From NCBI GenBank assembly GCA_964371655.1, contig CAYJOD010000080.1, forward strand, positions 1 through 29,964: a stretch of DNA of 29,964 nt. The letters are read 5' to 3'. Below the pieces are notes generated by a model that made no database searches, was not told the origin of the DNA, and was given only the letters and a program-made list of their open reading frames with translations. This DNA is from CAZGSN01 sp964371655. Its GTDB lineage: Bacteria; Desulfobacterota; Binatia; HRBIN30. Of this stretch, positions 1-7,730 are shown one piece after another. How positions within the stretch are numbered: position 1 is the stretch's first letter; the number at the start of each line of letters is the position of its first letter. The translations under genes were made by a program, and so were the position numbers.

Positions 1-55
<55 letters not shown>

Positions 56-79
56 TTGGGGTGTTGGTGGTGGAGGGAT

Positions 80-1579
80 CTATAAACCTAGTCCGATGAG
101 ACTGGTGAGGTCGACGCTGCCCTTGGCGCTCAGAGCACCGGGACCCGGGAGTCCAGCGAGACGATCGAGCAAAGAGAATCCCGTGGGTGAAACGCAGAAG
201 CTAGCGCCTAGGGTTACGTTTAGAGTGAGCCCAGGACTCATTGGGGTTCCGCTCTCACTGACACTGGCTGCGTTAGCGACGCCGAAGGCACCGGCAGTAG
301 CTTGTCCCGGACACAGCAGACCTGATGGATCTGCCAGCGCTGAGGTCCCGGTCGTGAGCAGGGGAATGACTACGGGAAGTGTCGCAAGAAAATTTGTCCC
401 CGCCGGCAGGCAACTTGCCGACGTTCCGGTCGTCGGGTTCGCGACGCACGTCGCGCCGTCGTTCAGACCACCGACGCAGACACCGCCATCGCACATTGGA
501 CACGGCGCAGCGGCGCTCGTCTGGGTGTAGAGCCGCGAAGAGAGGGCGGTCGCGAAGCTTGCGGAATTCGTCGTCAAATCGAGGGAGCCACACAGATCGC
601 TTTGGAACGCGGAGACCACGCAAAGCGGTATGGGGTTGGTCACGGGTATCGGTGGCCCGAAGAAGCACCGAGCATCCATTGCGCAAGAGCCGGAGACGTT
701 GCCACAGTCCGAATCGCCTACGCAGGTCCCGGTGCCGTCGGTGCCGGAGTTGTCGTTGACGCAATGCTTGGTTTCGAGCGCGCCTTGCGTGCAGTCGGTG
801 GGTCCGGAGCCGGCACCACCAGCCAAGGTCACCGTCGGCAACCCCACCCCGCTGACCGCTAATTTCAGGGTGCCGCCACTGGGAAGCCTCAACGCCGCCA
901 AATTCCCCGTGTATAGGCATCCGAGTCCGAGGTCCGCGAGCTTGGCGCCACCCGCATCGTCGACCTCTCCCGCGAAGGGAGGTGCAGCCGGTGGCGTCAG
1001 CGCCGCGCCGCCGCAATCGGTGCTCCCCGCGAGCAAGGTCATAGGAACTTCCACGAGGCCCCCCGGAGCCGGGACCACAGGTTGGCAAAACGCCGGCGGC
1101 GTCGGTGTCGGGGCCGGCGTCGGAGTGAAGGTGACGCAGCCGCCGGCCACGCACGAATCGGCGCAGCTGGCGAGCAGGCCGACACAGGCTTGACCGCCGC
1201 TCGGCGCGCGGCAACGGTCGGCTGCGCTGCTTACGCTGCAGCTGGTCCTGTGTGTCTGATTGGTTCGACAGCAAGTCACCGCGCCGGGGCGGCCACACGT
1301 CGACTTGCGCGCGGCGTTGACGACCGTGTTCCTGCAACTATTTGGCAGCTGCCCGTTGGAGACCGCGGTGTTGACGCTTGTCTTCGCACAGTTGACGTAG
1401 TCGCCATGGCTCGTCGCTGTACTGCAATCGCAGTCCATGTCCATTTGCGCACGTACTGCTTTTACCTTGTTGTGATCGGCGGGGTCATCTCCGCAGCGCG
1501 CCAAGGCCAAGCTCGCTGAGCCGACGATCGCCAAACCTGCCAGCGTACTAACGATCAAGCTACCTACTCGATTCCCCAT
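80..1579 (-). CDS. Secreted Cys-rich protein with Thr-Pro linker, function unknown
   Basis: The 499-residue protein starts with a classical signal peptide (about residues 1-28, hydrophobic core followed by ALARC) and is probably exported. Residues about 29-150 form a Cys-rich module with paired cysteines and the motif HGDYVNC, followed by a STCGRPGAVTCC stretch. A low-complexity linker (TPTPAPTPTP, about 152-161) then leads to a larger C-terminal domain rich in Gly, Thr, Ser and Leu with an inserted Cys/Asp-rich patch (CVGDSDCGN, CAMDARC) that could bind calcium. I know this two-part design from delta-proteobacterial and Binatota-like metagenome proteins, but no function is established. The ATG at 1579 has a GGGAGGAA ribosome binding site about 9 bases upstream. 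The stop lies 25 bases from the homopolymer, and the C-terminus looks complete. Confidence 0.75.
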   Translation of the reverse strand: MGNRVGSLIVSTLAGLAIVGSASLALARCGDDPADHNKVKAVRAQMDMDCDCSTATSHGDYVNCAKTSVNTAVSNGQLPNSCRNTVVNAARKSTCGRPGAVTCCRTNQTHRTSCSVSSAADRCRAPSGGQACVGLLASCADSCVAGGCVTFTPTPAPTPTPPAFCQPVVPAPGGLVEVPMTLLAGSTDCGGAALTPPAAPPFAGEVDDAGGAKLADLGLGCLYTGNLAALRLPSGGTLKLAVSGVGLPTVTLAGGAGSGPTDCTQGALETKHCVNDNSGTDGTGTCVGDSDCGNVSGSCAMDARCFFGPPIPVTNPIPLCVVSAFQSDLCGSLDLTTNSASFATALSSRLYTQTSAAAPCPMCDGGVCVGGLNDGATCVANPTTGTSASCLPAGTNFLATLPVVIPLLTTGTSALADPSGLLCPGQATAGAFGVANAASVSESGTPMSPGLTLNVTLGASFCVSPTGFSLLDRLAGLPGPGALSAKGSVDLTSLIGLGL

Positions 1580-1774
1580 GTCGTCTGTTCCTCCCTATAC
1601 ATGCGTGACGTCGCATACCTGATGCCTATGTCCACCCGTCATGTATTAGAAATACGCCGACGACATCAGCGCTCAATTAGGGAAAAGTACGTAGGTACTG
1701 GCAGGACGATTCCGCCTCGTCTCCGCCGGGCGGATTGTCAGCGCGGCCCACTGGTCGGAACCAAAGGGGCCGCG

Positions 1775-1873
1775 CCGCATATCGCCGTTCGCATATCGCT
1801 TATCGGAGGAAGGGCCGGCCAATCGTCGGGCGTTTGCGATCGCCGATTGGCGATATGCGATACGCCGTAAGCG
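1775..1873. repeat. Palindromic intergenic element, TATCGC-type arms (copy 1)
   Basis: Left arm 1775-1808 and right arm 1838-1873 are imperfect inverse complements. Each is built from degenerate repeats of units like CATATCGC and GATATGCG. It lies in the 338-base spacer between glpK (3' end) and the secreted-protein gene. The rest of that spacer (1580-1774) is AT-richer, holds the small palindrome AGTAC-GTAG-GTACT at 1686-1699, and probably contains the promoter of the secreted-protein gene. A related element sits at 13671-13771. Confidence 0.7.
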
Positions 1874-1917
1874 GCCGAAAATCGCCGCGCCACGCTACGA
1901 TCCGCGGGGTTCGCAAC

Positions 1918-3402
1918 TCAGGATCCCAGCGACCGCACCGCAGCGACGGCGCGCTTCCACCCCTGGTAGAGGGCTTCGCGCTTTTCAGGAGCCATGCGTG
2001 GATGAAATACGCGGTCGGTCTTGCGCGCGCGCTCGATGTCGGCCGTCGATTTCCACAGGCCGACGCCAAGACCGGCGAGCAGCGCCGCTCCAAGCGCCGT
2101 GGTCTCGACCACCTTCGGGCGGTCGACGGGGGTGTCGAGAATGTCGGCCTGAAACTGCATGAGGAAATTGTTGGCGGTGGCGCCACCGTCGACGCGCAGG
2201 CCGCGGAGCGCGCGTCCCGACTCTGCTGCCATGGTCTCGACCACGTCGCGGGTCTGATACGCCAGCGACTCGAGTGTGGCGCGCGCCACATGATTGCGGT
2301 TGACGCCGCGGGTGAGCCCGACCAAGGCACCGCGCGCCGCGGCATCCCAGTAGGGAGCCCCCAAACCGACGAACGCGGGTACGAGGTAGACGCCGAGGGT
2401 CGAGTCGACCCGGCGCGCCAGCGCCTCGGTCTCGCTGGCTTTGCCAATCAGGCCAAGGCCGTCGCGCAACCACTGCACCGCGGCACCGGCGATGAAGATC
2501 GAGCCTTCGATCGCATAGGCCGGCTGCCCGTCGGCGGCGCAGGCAATGGTCGTGAGCAGACCACGTTTCGAAGCGGTGGGCTTGTCGCCGGTGTGCATCA
2601 GAAGGAAACAGCCGGTGCCGTAGGTGTTCTTGACCATGCCGGGACGGAAGCACCCCTGTCCAAACAGCGCCGCCTGTTGATCGCCGGCGATTCCGGCAAT
2701 CGGCACCTCGGCTCCGAAGGCCTTCTTGTCGGTGATCGCCGCCACACCGGCGGAGGGCACGACTTGGGGCAGAACCTCGGCGGGGATTTCGAGGAGGTCG
2801 AGGAGCTCGTCGTCCCAACGTTTGTCGTGGATGTTGAAGAGCAAGGTCCGCGACGCGTTGGTAAAGTCGGTGCTATGCGCCTGCCCTGCCGTCAACTTCC
2901 AGATCAGCCAGGTGTCGATCGTACCCAGCGCCAGATGCGCGGCTTTGGCGCGTGTGCCCTTGAGATGATCGAACAGCCACTTGGCCTTGGTGCCCGAGAA
3001 GTAGGGGTCGGTGACCAGACCGGTCTTGGCTCGAATCATTTCTTCCGCACCCTGCGCGCGCAACGCTTCGCAGGTCGGCGCGGTGCGCCGGTCTTGCCAG
3101 ACGATGGCACGGTGCAACGGCTTGCCGGTGCGGCGATCCCACAAAACGGTGGTCTCACGCTGATTGGTGATACCGATGGCGGCGATCTCGGCGGCGCGCA
3201 GCTTGGCGCTGCGCAGCGCCAAGCCGATCACCTTACGGGTGACCGTCCAGATCTCCTCGGCGTCATGCTCGACCCAGCCGGGCTTGGGGTAGTACTGCTT
3301 GAACTCGGAGTAGCCGCGGCCGCGAACCTTGCCGGCGGCGTCGAAAATCAGCACCGTCGAGCCGGTGGTCCCTTGATCAATTGCCAGTATGTAGCCGCGC
3401 AT
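1918..3402 (-). CDS. glpK: Glycerol kinase
   Basis: This 494-residue protein (family norm about 500) phosphorylates glycerol to sn-glycerol 3-phosphate with ATP in the cytoplasm. It is a FGGY-family sugar kinase. The N-terminal phosphate-binding loop DQGTTGST lies at residues 9-16. The glycerol-contact region NQRETTVLWDRRTGKPLH follows near residues 80-97, and the C-terminal ATP-binding part contains the DGGATANNFLMQ motif. The ATG at 3402 is preceded by AAGGAG with good spacing. No glpF, glpD or regulator is adjacent, so the gene stands alone between two palindromic intergenic regions. Nothing unusual is seen in the protein, and the assignment is secure. Confidence 0.97.
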   Translation of the reverse strand: MRGYILAIDQGTTGSTVLIFDAAGKVRGRGYSEFKQYYPKPGWVEHDAEEIWTVTRKVIGLALRSAKLRAAEIAAIGITNQRETTVLWDRRTGKPLHRAIVWQDRRTAPTCEALRAQGAEEMIRAKTGLVTDPYFSGTKAKWLFDHLKGTRAKAAHLALGTIDTWLIWKLTAGQAHSTDFTNASRTLLFNIHDKRWDDELLDLLEIPAEVLPQVVPSAGVAAITDKKAFGAEVPIAGIAGDQQAALFGQGCFRPGMVKNTYGTGCFLLMHTGDKPTASKRGLLTTIACAADGQPAYAIEGSIFIAGAAVQWLRDGLGLIGKASETEALARRVDSTLGVYLVPAFVGLGAPYWDAAARGALVGLTRGVNRNHVARATLESLAYQTRDVVETMAAESGRALRGLRVDGGATANNFLMQFQADILDTPVDRPKVVETTALGAALLAGLGVGLWKSTADIERARKTDRVFHPRMAPEKREALYQGWKRAVAAVRSLGS

Positions 3403-3479
3403 GCTCTCTCCTTACCGTAGGCGCGAGGTTTGCCGGTTTCGCGATCGGAATTCAATTCCGTCTGAGCCTGAAAGCCTCA

Positions 3480-3656
3480 ATTGGAACCGCGGATGAACAC
3501 GGATGGACGCGGATTCGGAAGGAAAATACTTCGTCTCGAAGCGTATCGATTTTGTCCAGGCTAATTCATCGCCGGATTCCCTGCATGTCCGGTTTCTGGC
3601 TGGTCTTATCCGCGTTCATCAGCGTCCATCCGTGGTCCCAACTGAGTTATTCGGGC
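3480..3656. repeat. Palindromic element, GGATGAACACGG-type arms (copy 1)
   Basis: Left arm 3480-3513 (TTGGAACCGCGGATGAACAC at its start) pairs with right arm 3607-3640 with about six mismatches over 34 positions. The right end continues into AACTGAGTTATTCGGGCTGA, which reappears inverted at the left end of copy 2 (6988-7010). That shared boundary shows the two are the same family. It sits between the divergent glpK and ArsA-like genes. Confidence 0.75.
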
Positions 3657-3670
3657 TGAGGAAGGGGCCG

Positions 3671-3750
3671 AGGGTTCGAGGGTCCAAGGGGTCAAGGGGT
3701 CCAGCCCCCTCGTTCTCTCGAACCCTCGAACCCTTGAACCCCCGAACCCT
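3671..3750. repeat. Palindromic element, GGGTTCGAGGG-type arms
   Basis: Left arm 3671-3699 is a degenerate tandem of GGGTTCGAGGGTCCAAGGGG units and right arm 3714-3750 is its imperfect inverse complement (CGAACCCTCGAACCCTTG). The potential transcript is a long hairpin with a short loop. It lies just upstream of the first ArsA-like gene. A one-armed relative (TCGATCCCTTGGACCCTCGA) occurs near 4829-4860. Confidence 0.7.
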
Positions 3751-3806
3751 CTCCGCAGCGGTCCTCGTTTGTGGGCCCGAACGCTCGTCGCTAGTATGGC
3801 CGCCCC

Positions 3807-4772
3807 ATGCATTCGGCACGCGTCGTCTTCGTCACCGGCAAAGGTGGGGTCGGAAAAACCACTGCCGCGGCGGCGCTCGGCCAGCACGCCGCCGCGCAGG
3901 GTTTGCGCACTCTGATCATCGAGACCGCGAACGACGGCTCGCTCGCCCAGCTGTTTTCGTTTCCGAAGCTAAGCGCGGCGCCGCAGCGCTTGCAGGCGAG
4001 CCTGGAAGCGGTCCGCGTCGAACCGCGCGAGCTCGTCGAACAATACTTCACGCGCATCTTGCCCTTCCGGTGGATCGCCGAGCGCCTGCTGTCGAGCAAC
4101 ACCTTCAGTGCGCTGACGGCGGCGGCTCCGGGGATCACCGAATTCTTGCTGCTCGAGAAGATCCTCGGCTGGATTGAGCCCGGCTTTTTCGGAAGCCGGC
4201 GGCGCCCGTTCGATCTGGTTGTCGTCGACGGGCCGGCGACGGGGCACGCGCTGACGCTGCTGCGCACGCCGAGCAACATCGCACGCATGGTGCCGGGCGG
4301 GCCGATCGGAGGCACGGCGCACAAGCTCGTGGAGCTCCTCGGCGACCGCCGGCGCACGCAGGTGATGGTGGTGAGCCTTCCGGAGGAAATGGTCGTGCGC
4401 GAGACCATCGAAGCCTATCGAGCCCTCGATCTCGATCTCGCCCTGCATGTGACACGGCCGGTGATCAATCGCGTCTTCCCCCGCCATTTCACCGGTGCCG
4501 AGTCGCGCCTGGTCGCCGAGGACAGCGGCGGCGGCGCACCCTGCTTGCAACCGCTGCTCGCCGCGGCGCGCTTTGCAATTGCGGCGCGGCGCGAAGCCGA
4601 ACGCTACGTCTCGCAGTTGCGGCGTGCGCTCGGTGTGAGCCCGATCTTGCTGCGACAGTTATTTGCGGAGGAGGTCCACGCCGCCGATCTAAAGCCGTTT
4701 GGCCGGACCCTGTGGAAGGCAGTTCTGGGCGAAACGATTGTCGACCCCTGGGCGGAAATGTTTGCGGAATAG
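3807..4772 (+). CDS. ArsA/Get3-family ATPase, first of a tandem pair
   Basis: The 321-residue protein belongs to the ArsA/Get3 branch of the SIMIBI ATPases. The deviant Walker A is GKGGVGKT at residues 11-18, with the signature lysine at 12. The ArsA-type DGPATGHAL motif lies at 141-149 and follows the hydrophobic beta strand LVVV. The length fits a half-size subunit that must dimerise. Get3 homologues chaperone tail-anchored membrane proteins and ArsA drives arsenite export, but no arsenic genes are present here, so a Get3-like or unknown role is more plausible. The second gene starts 119 bases downstream on the same strand. This resembles the tandem Rv3679-Rv3680 (BagA/BagB) arrangement of mycobacteria. 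The ATG at 3807 has no strong ribosome binding site. Confidence 0.85.
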   Translation: MHSARVVFVTGKGGVGKTTAAAALGQHAAAQGLRTLIIETANDGSLAQLFSFPKLSAAPQRLQASLEAVRVEPRELVEQYFTRILPFRWIAERLLSSNTFSALTAAAPGITEFLLLEKILGWIEPGFFGSRRRPFDLVVVDGPATGHALTLLRTPSNIARMVPGGPIGGTAHKLVELLGDRRRTQVMVVSLPEEMVVRETIEAYRALDLDLALHVTRPVINRVFPRHFTGAESRLVAEDSGGGAPCLQPLLAAARFAIAARREAERYVSQLRRALGVSPILLRQLFAEEVHAADLKPFGRTLWKAVLGETIVDPWAEMFAE

Positions 4773-4891
4773 GCACGAAGAAGAAAATCCGCAGATGACG
4801 CAGATTACGAAAATGCCGCCTCTTCCCTCGATCCCTTGGACCCTCGATCCCTCGACCCCTTTACCGGTTGCGAGCGTAGCGAGCTGATCCC
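4773..4891. repeat. Spacer with one-armed fragments of two intergenic repeat types
   Basis: Bases about 4785-4815 hold an AATCCGCAGATGACGCAGAT-like tract. Bases about 4829-4860 hold a TCGATCCCT/TCGACCCCT tandem tract related to 3671-3750. Neither has an obvious complementary arm nearby, so these look like half-elements between the two ArsA-like genes. Confidence 0.45.
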
Positions 4892-5992
4892 ATGCATCGC
4901 ATCCTGCAACAGCAGTTGATCGTTTGCGTCGGCCCCGGCGGCGTCGGCAAGACAACCACCGCCGCCGCCCTCGCCTACGCGGCCGCGCTCGCGGGTCGTC
5001 GCACCGCGGTCATCACCGTGGACCCGGCACGCCGCTTGAAGGACGCGCTCGGCCTGTCCGAGCTCTCCATCGATCCGCATCGAGTCGAGATCCATACCGG
5101 GGCGTGCTTCGACGCCCTGGCACTCGATGCCAAGCGAACCTTCGACGCCTTGATCCAGCGCCTGGCGCCGAACCCGGAGACGGCAGATCGCATTCAAGCC
5201 AATCGCCTCTACCAGGAGCTCTCGAACGGTCTCGCCGGATCGGCGGAGTACATGGCGATGGAGAAGCTGCACGAGCTCGTGCACTCCCGAAAGTACGACA
5301 CGGTCATCGTCGACACGCCACCAAGCTCGCATGCGCGCGACCTGCTCGCCGCTCCGAACAAGCTCATGTCGCTGCTGGCGTCGCGTGCCGTGAGCCTGCT
5401 GCAGTCGCCGTCACGCCTGCTCGCCGGCACTTCGAGCGCGGCGCGGGTCGCACTGAGCACGATGCTGAAGGCGCTGGAGCGATGGACGGGACTCGAGCTT
5501 CTGCGCGACCTCGGTGATTTTGTGGGCGGATTCGAGTCGATGATCGACGGCTTCTCGCGACGCGCCGACGAGGTGAACCAACTGCTACGTTCGCCCGCGA
5601 CAGGGTTTGTCCTGGTCACCACCGCCGACCCGTACACGGTCGCGACGACGATTGGCTTCCATCGCGAGCTAAGCGCGGGCCACTATCCGATCGCCGGGAT
5701 CGTTGCCAATCGCGTCCTTGCGTTTGCCGCCCTCGACGGCGCCGAGGCGGTTGCCACGTACGCGGAGCCGCTGCGTTCGAAGCTGCTGAAGAACTATGCC
5801 GCGCTCGCGGCCCTCGCGACGCGGCAGAGCCGCGCTCTGCATTGCCTGCACGAGCAAACCGGTTTGCCGCTGCTGGCGGCCGTGCCCGCGGTCATCGAGC
5901 CCCCGACCTCGTTAGCCGGGCTCGAGCGCTTCGCGCGCGCCTTGGTGAGCGAGGCGGACGTGCTCACCATAAGGCGGATGAAGGCGAAATGA
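4892..5992 (+). CDS. ArsA/Get3-family ATPase, second of a tandem pair
   Basis: A 366-residue SIMIBI ATPase of the ArsA/Get3 family. The phosphate loop is GPGGVGKTT at residues 14-22. The switch region VDPARRL is at 43-49 and the DTPPSSHARD motif at 141-150. The position of the signature lysine, which is Lys12 in the upstream partner, is Pro15 here. Only the upstream subunit would therefore supply that lysine if the two form a heterodimer. The protein is longer than its partner, mainly in the C-terminal helical part. I infer the pair works as one complex because the genes are consecutive and from one family. The substrate cannot be told from sequence. The start is the first ATG after the spacer and gives the full nucleotide-binding domain. 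Confidence 0.85.
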   Translation: MHRILQQQLIVCVGPGGVGKTTTAAALAYAAALAGRRTAVITVDPARRLKDALGLSELSIDPHRVEIHTGACFDALALDAKRTFDALIQRLAPNPETADRIQANRLYQELSNGLAGSAEYMAMEKLHELVHSRKYDTVIVDTPPSSHARDLLAAPNKLMSLLASRAVSLLQSPSRLLAGTSSAARVALSTMLKALERWTGLELLRDLGDFVGGFESMIDGFSRRADEVNQLLRSPATGFVLVTTADPYTVATTIGFHRELSAGHYPIAGIVANRVLAFAALDGAEAVATYAEPLRSKLLKNYAALAALATRQSRALHCLHEQTGLPLLAAVPAVIEPPTSLAGLERFARALVSEADVLTIRRMKAK

Positions 5993-6081
5993 ACCGAAAG
6001 CCGTCGCGCGGCCGTAGCCGCAAGCAAACCGCCGCGTCGACAGTCAACTGTGAACTGTCGACTGTCGACGCTAGGGCATAG
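5989..6081 (+). CDS. Possible 30-residue ORF overlapping the ArsA-like stop codon
   Basis: The ATG overlaps the preceding TGA as ATGA, a common translational-coupling arrangement. It opens a frame starting MNRKPSRGRSRKQTAAS. The second half (STVNCELSTVD) is encoded by a short GTCGACAGT/ACTGTCGAC palindromic repeat at 6038-6070. It is either the beginning of a gene cut off by the repeat or chance. It is strongly basic and no family is recognisable. Confidence 0.25.
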   Translation: MNRKPSRGRSRKQTAASTVNCELSTVDARA

Positions 6082-6090
6082 GTCAGCTCG

Positions 6091-6423
6091 TCAGGCCTTG
6101 TGTTTCTTGGTCTGCTCTTGCGCGGCGAGCAGCCGGTCGAGCTTCATGTTCAGATTCACCAAGCTGCCCTGAAGATGCTCAATCTTCACCAGCAACTTGT
6201 TGTAGTCGGCGCGCGACGGCAGGTTCATTAGATGGAGCATGGTCTCGACGTTCTTGTCGACCTGGCCCTTGGTCGTGGCCGCGCGCTGCGCCATCTTCGC
6301 GATACTGTCGCTCAAACCCGGTCGCGATAGCAGCTCCTTGGCGACCTGCCCGACAACTTCCTCACCGCGCTCGAAGAGCCACTGCAGCGGGTTGTCGTTG
6401 GGGTGCGTTGTTTTGCCCGACAT
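6091..6423 (-). CDS. Small helical protein, phasin/PhaE-like tail
   Basis: The 110-residue protein has no signal peptide. Residues about 10-60 are amphipathic. A pattern LPSRADYNKLLVKIEHLQG (about 68-86) then runs into a predicted coiled coil (NLNMKLDRLLAAQEQTKK) and a basic end. The LPSR-to-coiled-coil pattern resembles the C-terminus of PhaE and phasin-type proteins of polyhydroxyalkanoate granules, but no PHA synthase gene is in the window, so the resemblance may be only structural. It is convergent with the ArsA-like pair. The ATG at 6423 has AAGGCAC upstream. The frame shows coding character, so the gene is probably real. Confidence 0.6.
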   Translation of the reverse strand: MSGKTTHPNDNPLQWLFERGEEVVGQVAKELLSRPGLSDSIAKMAQRAATTKGQVDKNVETMLHLMNLPSRADYNKLLVKIEHLQGSLVNLNMKLDRLLAAQEQTKKHKA

Positions 6424-6462
6424 GGTGTGCCTTATAGTGACGCCGTCAACGCGAGGTCAACT

Positions 6463-6702
6463 GTGTCTTGGGATACCGCATTGGGATACTTCACCGGCCT
6501 TCGTCTCCTAGCCGAGATGGACCCGGAAACGTTGTTGCGCACCACCCTGCTCGTGCACACCTGCGACGCCGTGATGTGCCGCGTCTTCGCCAAGAACAAC
6601 GACTACCCGAGGAATCTATGGACCGTGCTCGGCTTCGTGTTTGGAATCTGGGCGGTGGCGGTGCTGATCGTGCTGCCGAAGAACGTGAAGCGCGACACGT
6701 AA
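6463..6702 (+). CDS. Small membrane protein, unknown
   Basis: The best start is a GTG at 6463 preceded by GAGGT, giving 79 residues. An internal ATG at 6517 would give 61. The C-terminal third contains one clear transmembrane segment (about residues 53-70, VLGFVFGIWAVAVLIVLP) followed by a basic tail KNVKRDT, which favours the tail staying in the cytoplasm. A conserved-looking block VHTCDAVMCRVFA precedes the membrane segment and holds two cysteines five residues apart. It is divergent from the preceding small gene and has no operon partner. Function is unknown. The sharp hydrophobic segment with a positive flank supports a real gene rather than chance. Confidence 0.5.
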   Translation: MSWDTALGYFTGLRLLAEMDPETLLRTTLLVHTCDAVMCRVFAKNNDYPRNLWTVLGFVFGIWAVAVLIVLPKNVKRDT

Positions 6703-6832
6703 CGCGGCAGACGCGGACCTCCGCGGTCTGCGCCGTACGTTCGCGGCGGCGGTCTTTGATCCCTCGCCCGTGCTCGCGCCCGTCTGTCGAGGCGGCTTGA
6801 GCTGACCCGGCTTTGCACGGCAATTGATCGGA

Positions 6833-6987
6833 GCACCCTTCGATACGCCGCCAATCCCTCGATACGCGGCCAGAAGAAGGCCGCTACTCGGGATGATTGG
6901 ATGATAGGGCGGCTACATAGGGTGATCGGTTTGAGGTCTGGTCGCATAAGGGTCTTGTCCGTTCGCCCCGAGTAGGCCGCACCTTTT
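6833..6987. repeat. Palindromic element, GTTCG/CTACTCGGG type (copy 1)
   Basis: It contains a GCGGCC-loop-GGCCGC hairpin at about 6866-6884 flanked by TACTCGGG, and ends with GTCCGTTCGCCCCGAGTAGG (from 6957), which is complementary to the left part. The same design and related sequence recur at 29685-29809. It lies in the 697-base gene-free region 6703-7399, which holds this element, the element at 7005-7166 and the hairpins at 7242-7287. Confidence 0.55.
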
Positions 6988-7004
6988 CAGCCCGAAAAAC
7001 TCAG

Positions 7005-7166
7005 TTGGAACCACGGATTCCACGGATCAACACGGACAAGGAAGAACAACTACAACAACTTGCAGAGGGACCGCGACACAGAAGCCTGGCGGACAAATTC
7101 TTCCGATCCGAACGAAGGTGTTTCCTCTTCATATCCGTGCCCATCCGTGAAATCCGTGGTTCCAAT
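7005..7166. repeat. Palindromic element, GGATGAACACGG-type arms (copy 2)
   Basis: Left arm from 7005 (TTGGAACCACGGATTCCACG at its start) is complementary to right arm about 7132-7165 (ending CCGTGGTTCCAA). Its left flank CAGCCCGAAAAACTCAG matches, inverted, the right flank of the copy at 3480-3656. The two copies therefore lie in opposite orientation. Confidence 0.75.
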
Positions 7167-7241
7167 TGATGTGTTTGGGTTCAGCGGCCGTATCGAGGGG
7201 CAGGCGCGCGCAGAATCGAATTGCGGTGCAAAGCCAGCTGA

Positions 7242-7287
7242 CCCCGAGTCAATCAGGTCGGGGCGCGAGGCTCGGCCCGACCTGATT
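7242..7287 (+). promoter_or_regulatory. Mutually exclusive hairpins upstream of ptsH
   Basis: AATCAGGTCGGG (7251-7262) pairs perfectly with CCCGACCTGATT (7276-7287). The same TCGGGG segment (7258-7263) can instead pair with CCCCGA (7242-7247). Two such alternative pairings are the hallmark of an attenuator-like switch, but there is no U-run after the long stem and the ptsH start is over 110 bases away. It could equally be one more intergenic palindrome. Confidence 0.35.
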
Positions 7288-7399
7288 GCGGTGGCTGCCG
7301 CGCGAACACGGACATTGAAAATCAGAACGATTCGGGTTGGCATGCGACAGCCCCGGCTGGTAAGCACGGGCTTCCTGTTAAGGTAACAAGAAGACGCGG

Positions 7400-7696
7400 A
7401 TGGAATCGAATCAACCTATGAGCGGCGCGGCGATGTCGACGCGGCTGGAAATCAAGAACCGCCTCGGCCTGCACGCCCGCGCCGCCGCACAGTTCGTCCA
7501 AGCCGCCAATCGTTTCGATGCCGAGATTACGGTGATCAAGGAAGGCCAAGAGGTCAACGGCAAGAGCATCCTGGCGCTCATGATGCTCGCAGCGGGAATT
7601 GGCAGTATCATTGAGGTGAGTGCGAGCGGACCGCAAGCCGCTGACGCCCTTGCCGCAATCACCCAATTGGTCGACCTCAAGTTCAACGAAGAATAA
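7400..7696 (+). CDS. ptsH: Phosphocarrier protein HPr
   Basis: HPr relays phosphate from enzyme I to EIIA domains and, in many proteobacteria without sugar PTS, serves regulation. The active-site histidine is in LGLHARAA (His25 from the first ATG). The regulatory serine region is GKSILALMML (Ser56). The first ATG gives 98 residues. A start at the third in-frame ATG (7433, MSTRLEIKN) gives 87 residues and places these at His14 and Ser45, close to the canonical 15 and 46, so the true start may be 7433. The 7400 ATG has only a weak AAGAAG upstream. No enzyme I, EII or HPr kinase gene is adjacent. metK follows 107 bases downstream on the same strand. Confidence 0.93.
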   Translation: MESNQPMSGAAMSTRLEIKNRLGLHARAAAQFVQAANRFDAEITVIKEGQEVNGKSILALMMLAAGIGSIIEVSASGPQAADALAAITQLVDLKFNEE

Positions 7697-7730
7697 CTTG
7701 TTGACCGCGCCACTGCCGCTAGGGTATGAG

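Noticed and set aside
1735..3420. 561-codon plus-strand open frame opposite glpK
   Set aside because: Antisense shadow of glpK; composition follows the glycerol kinase codons and no ribosome binding site or domain is seen.
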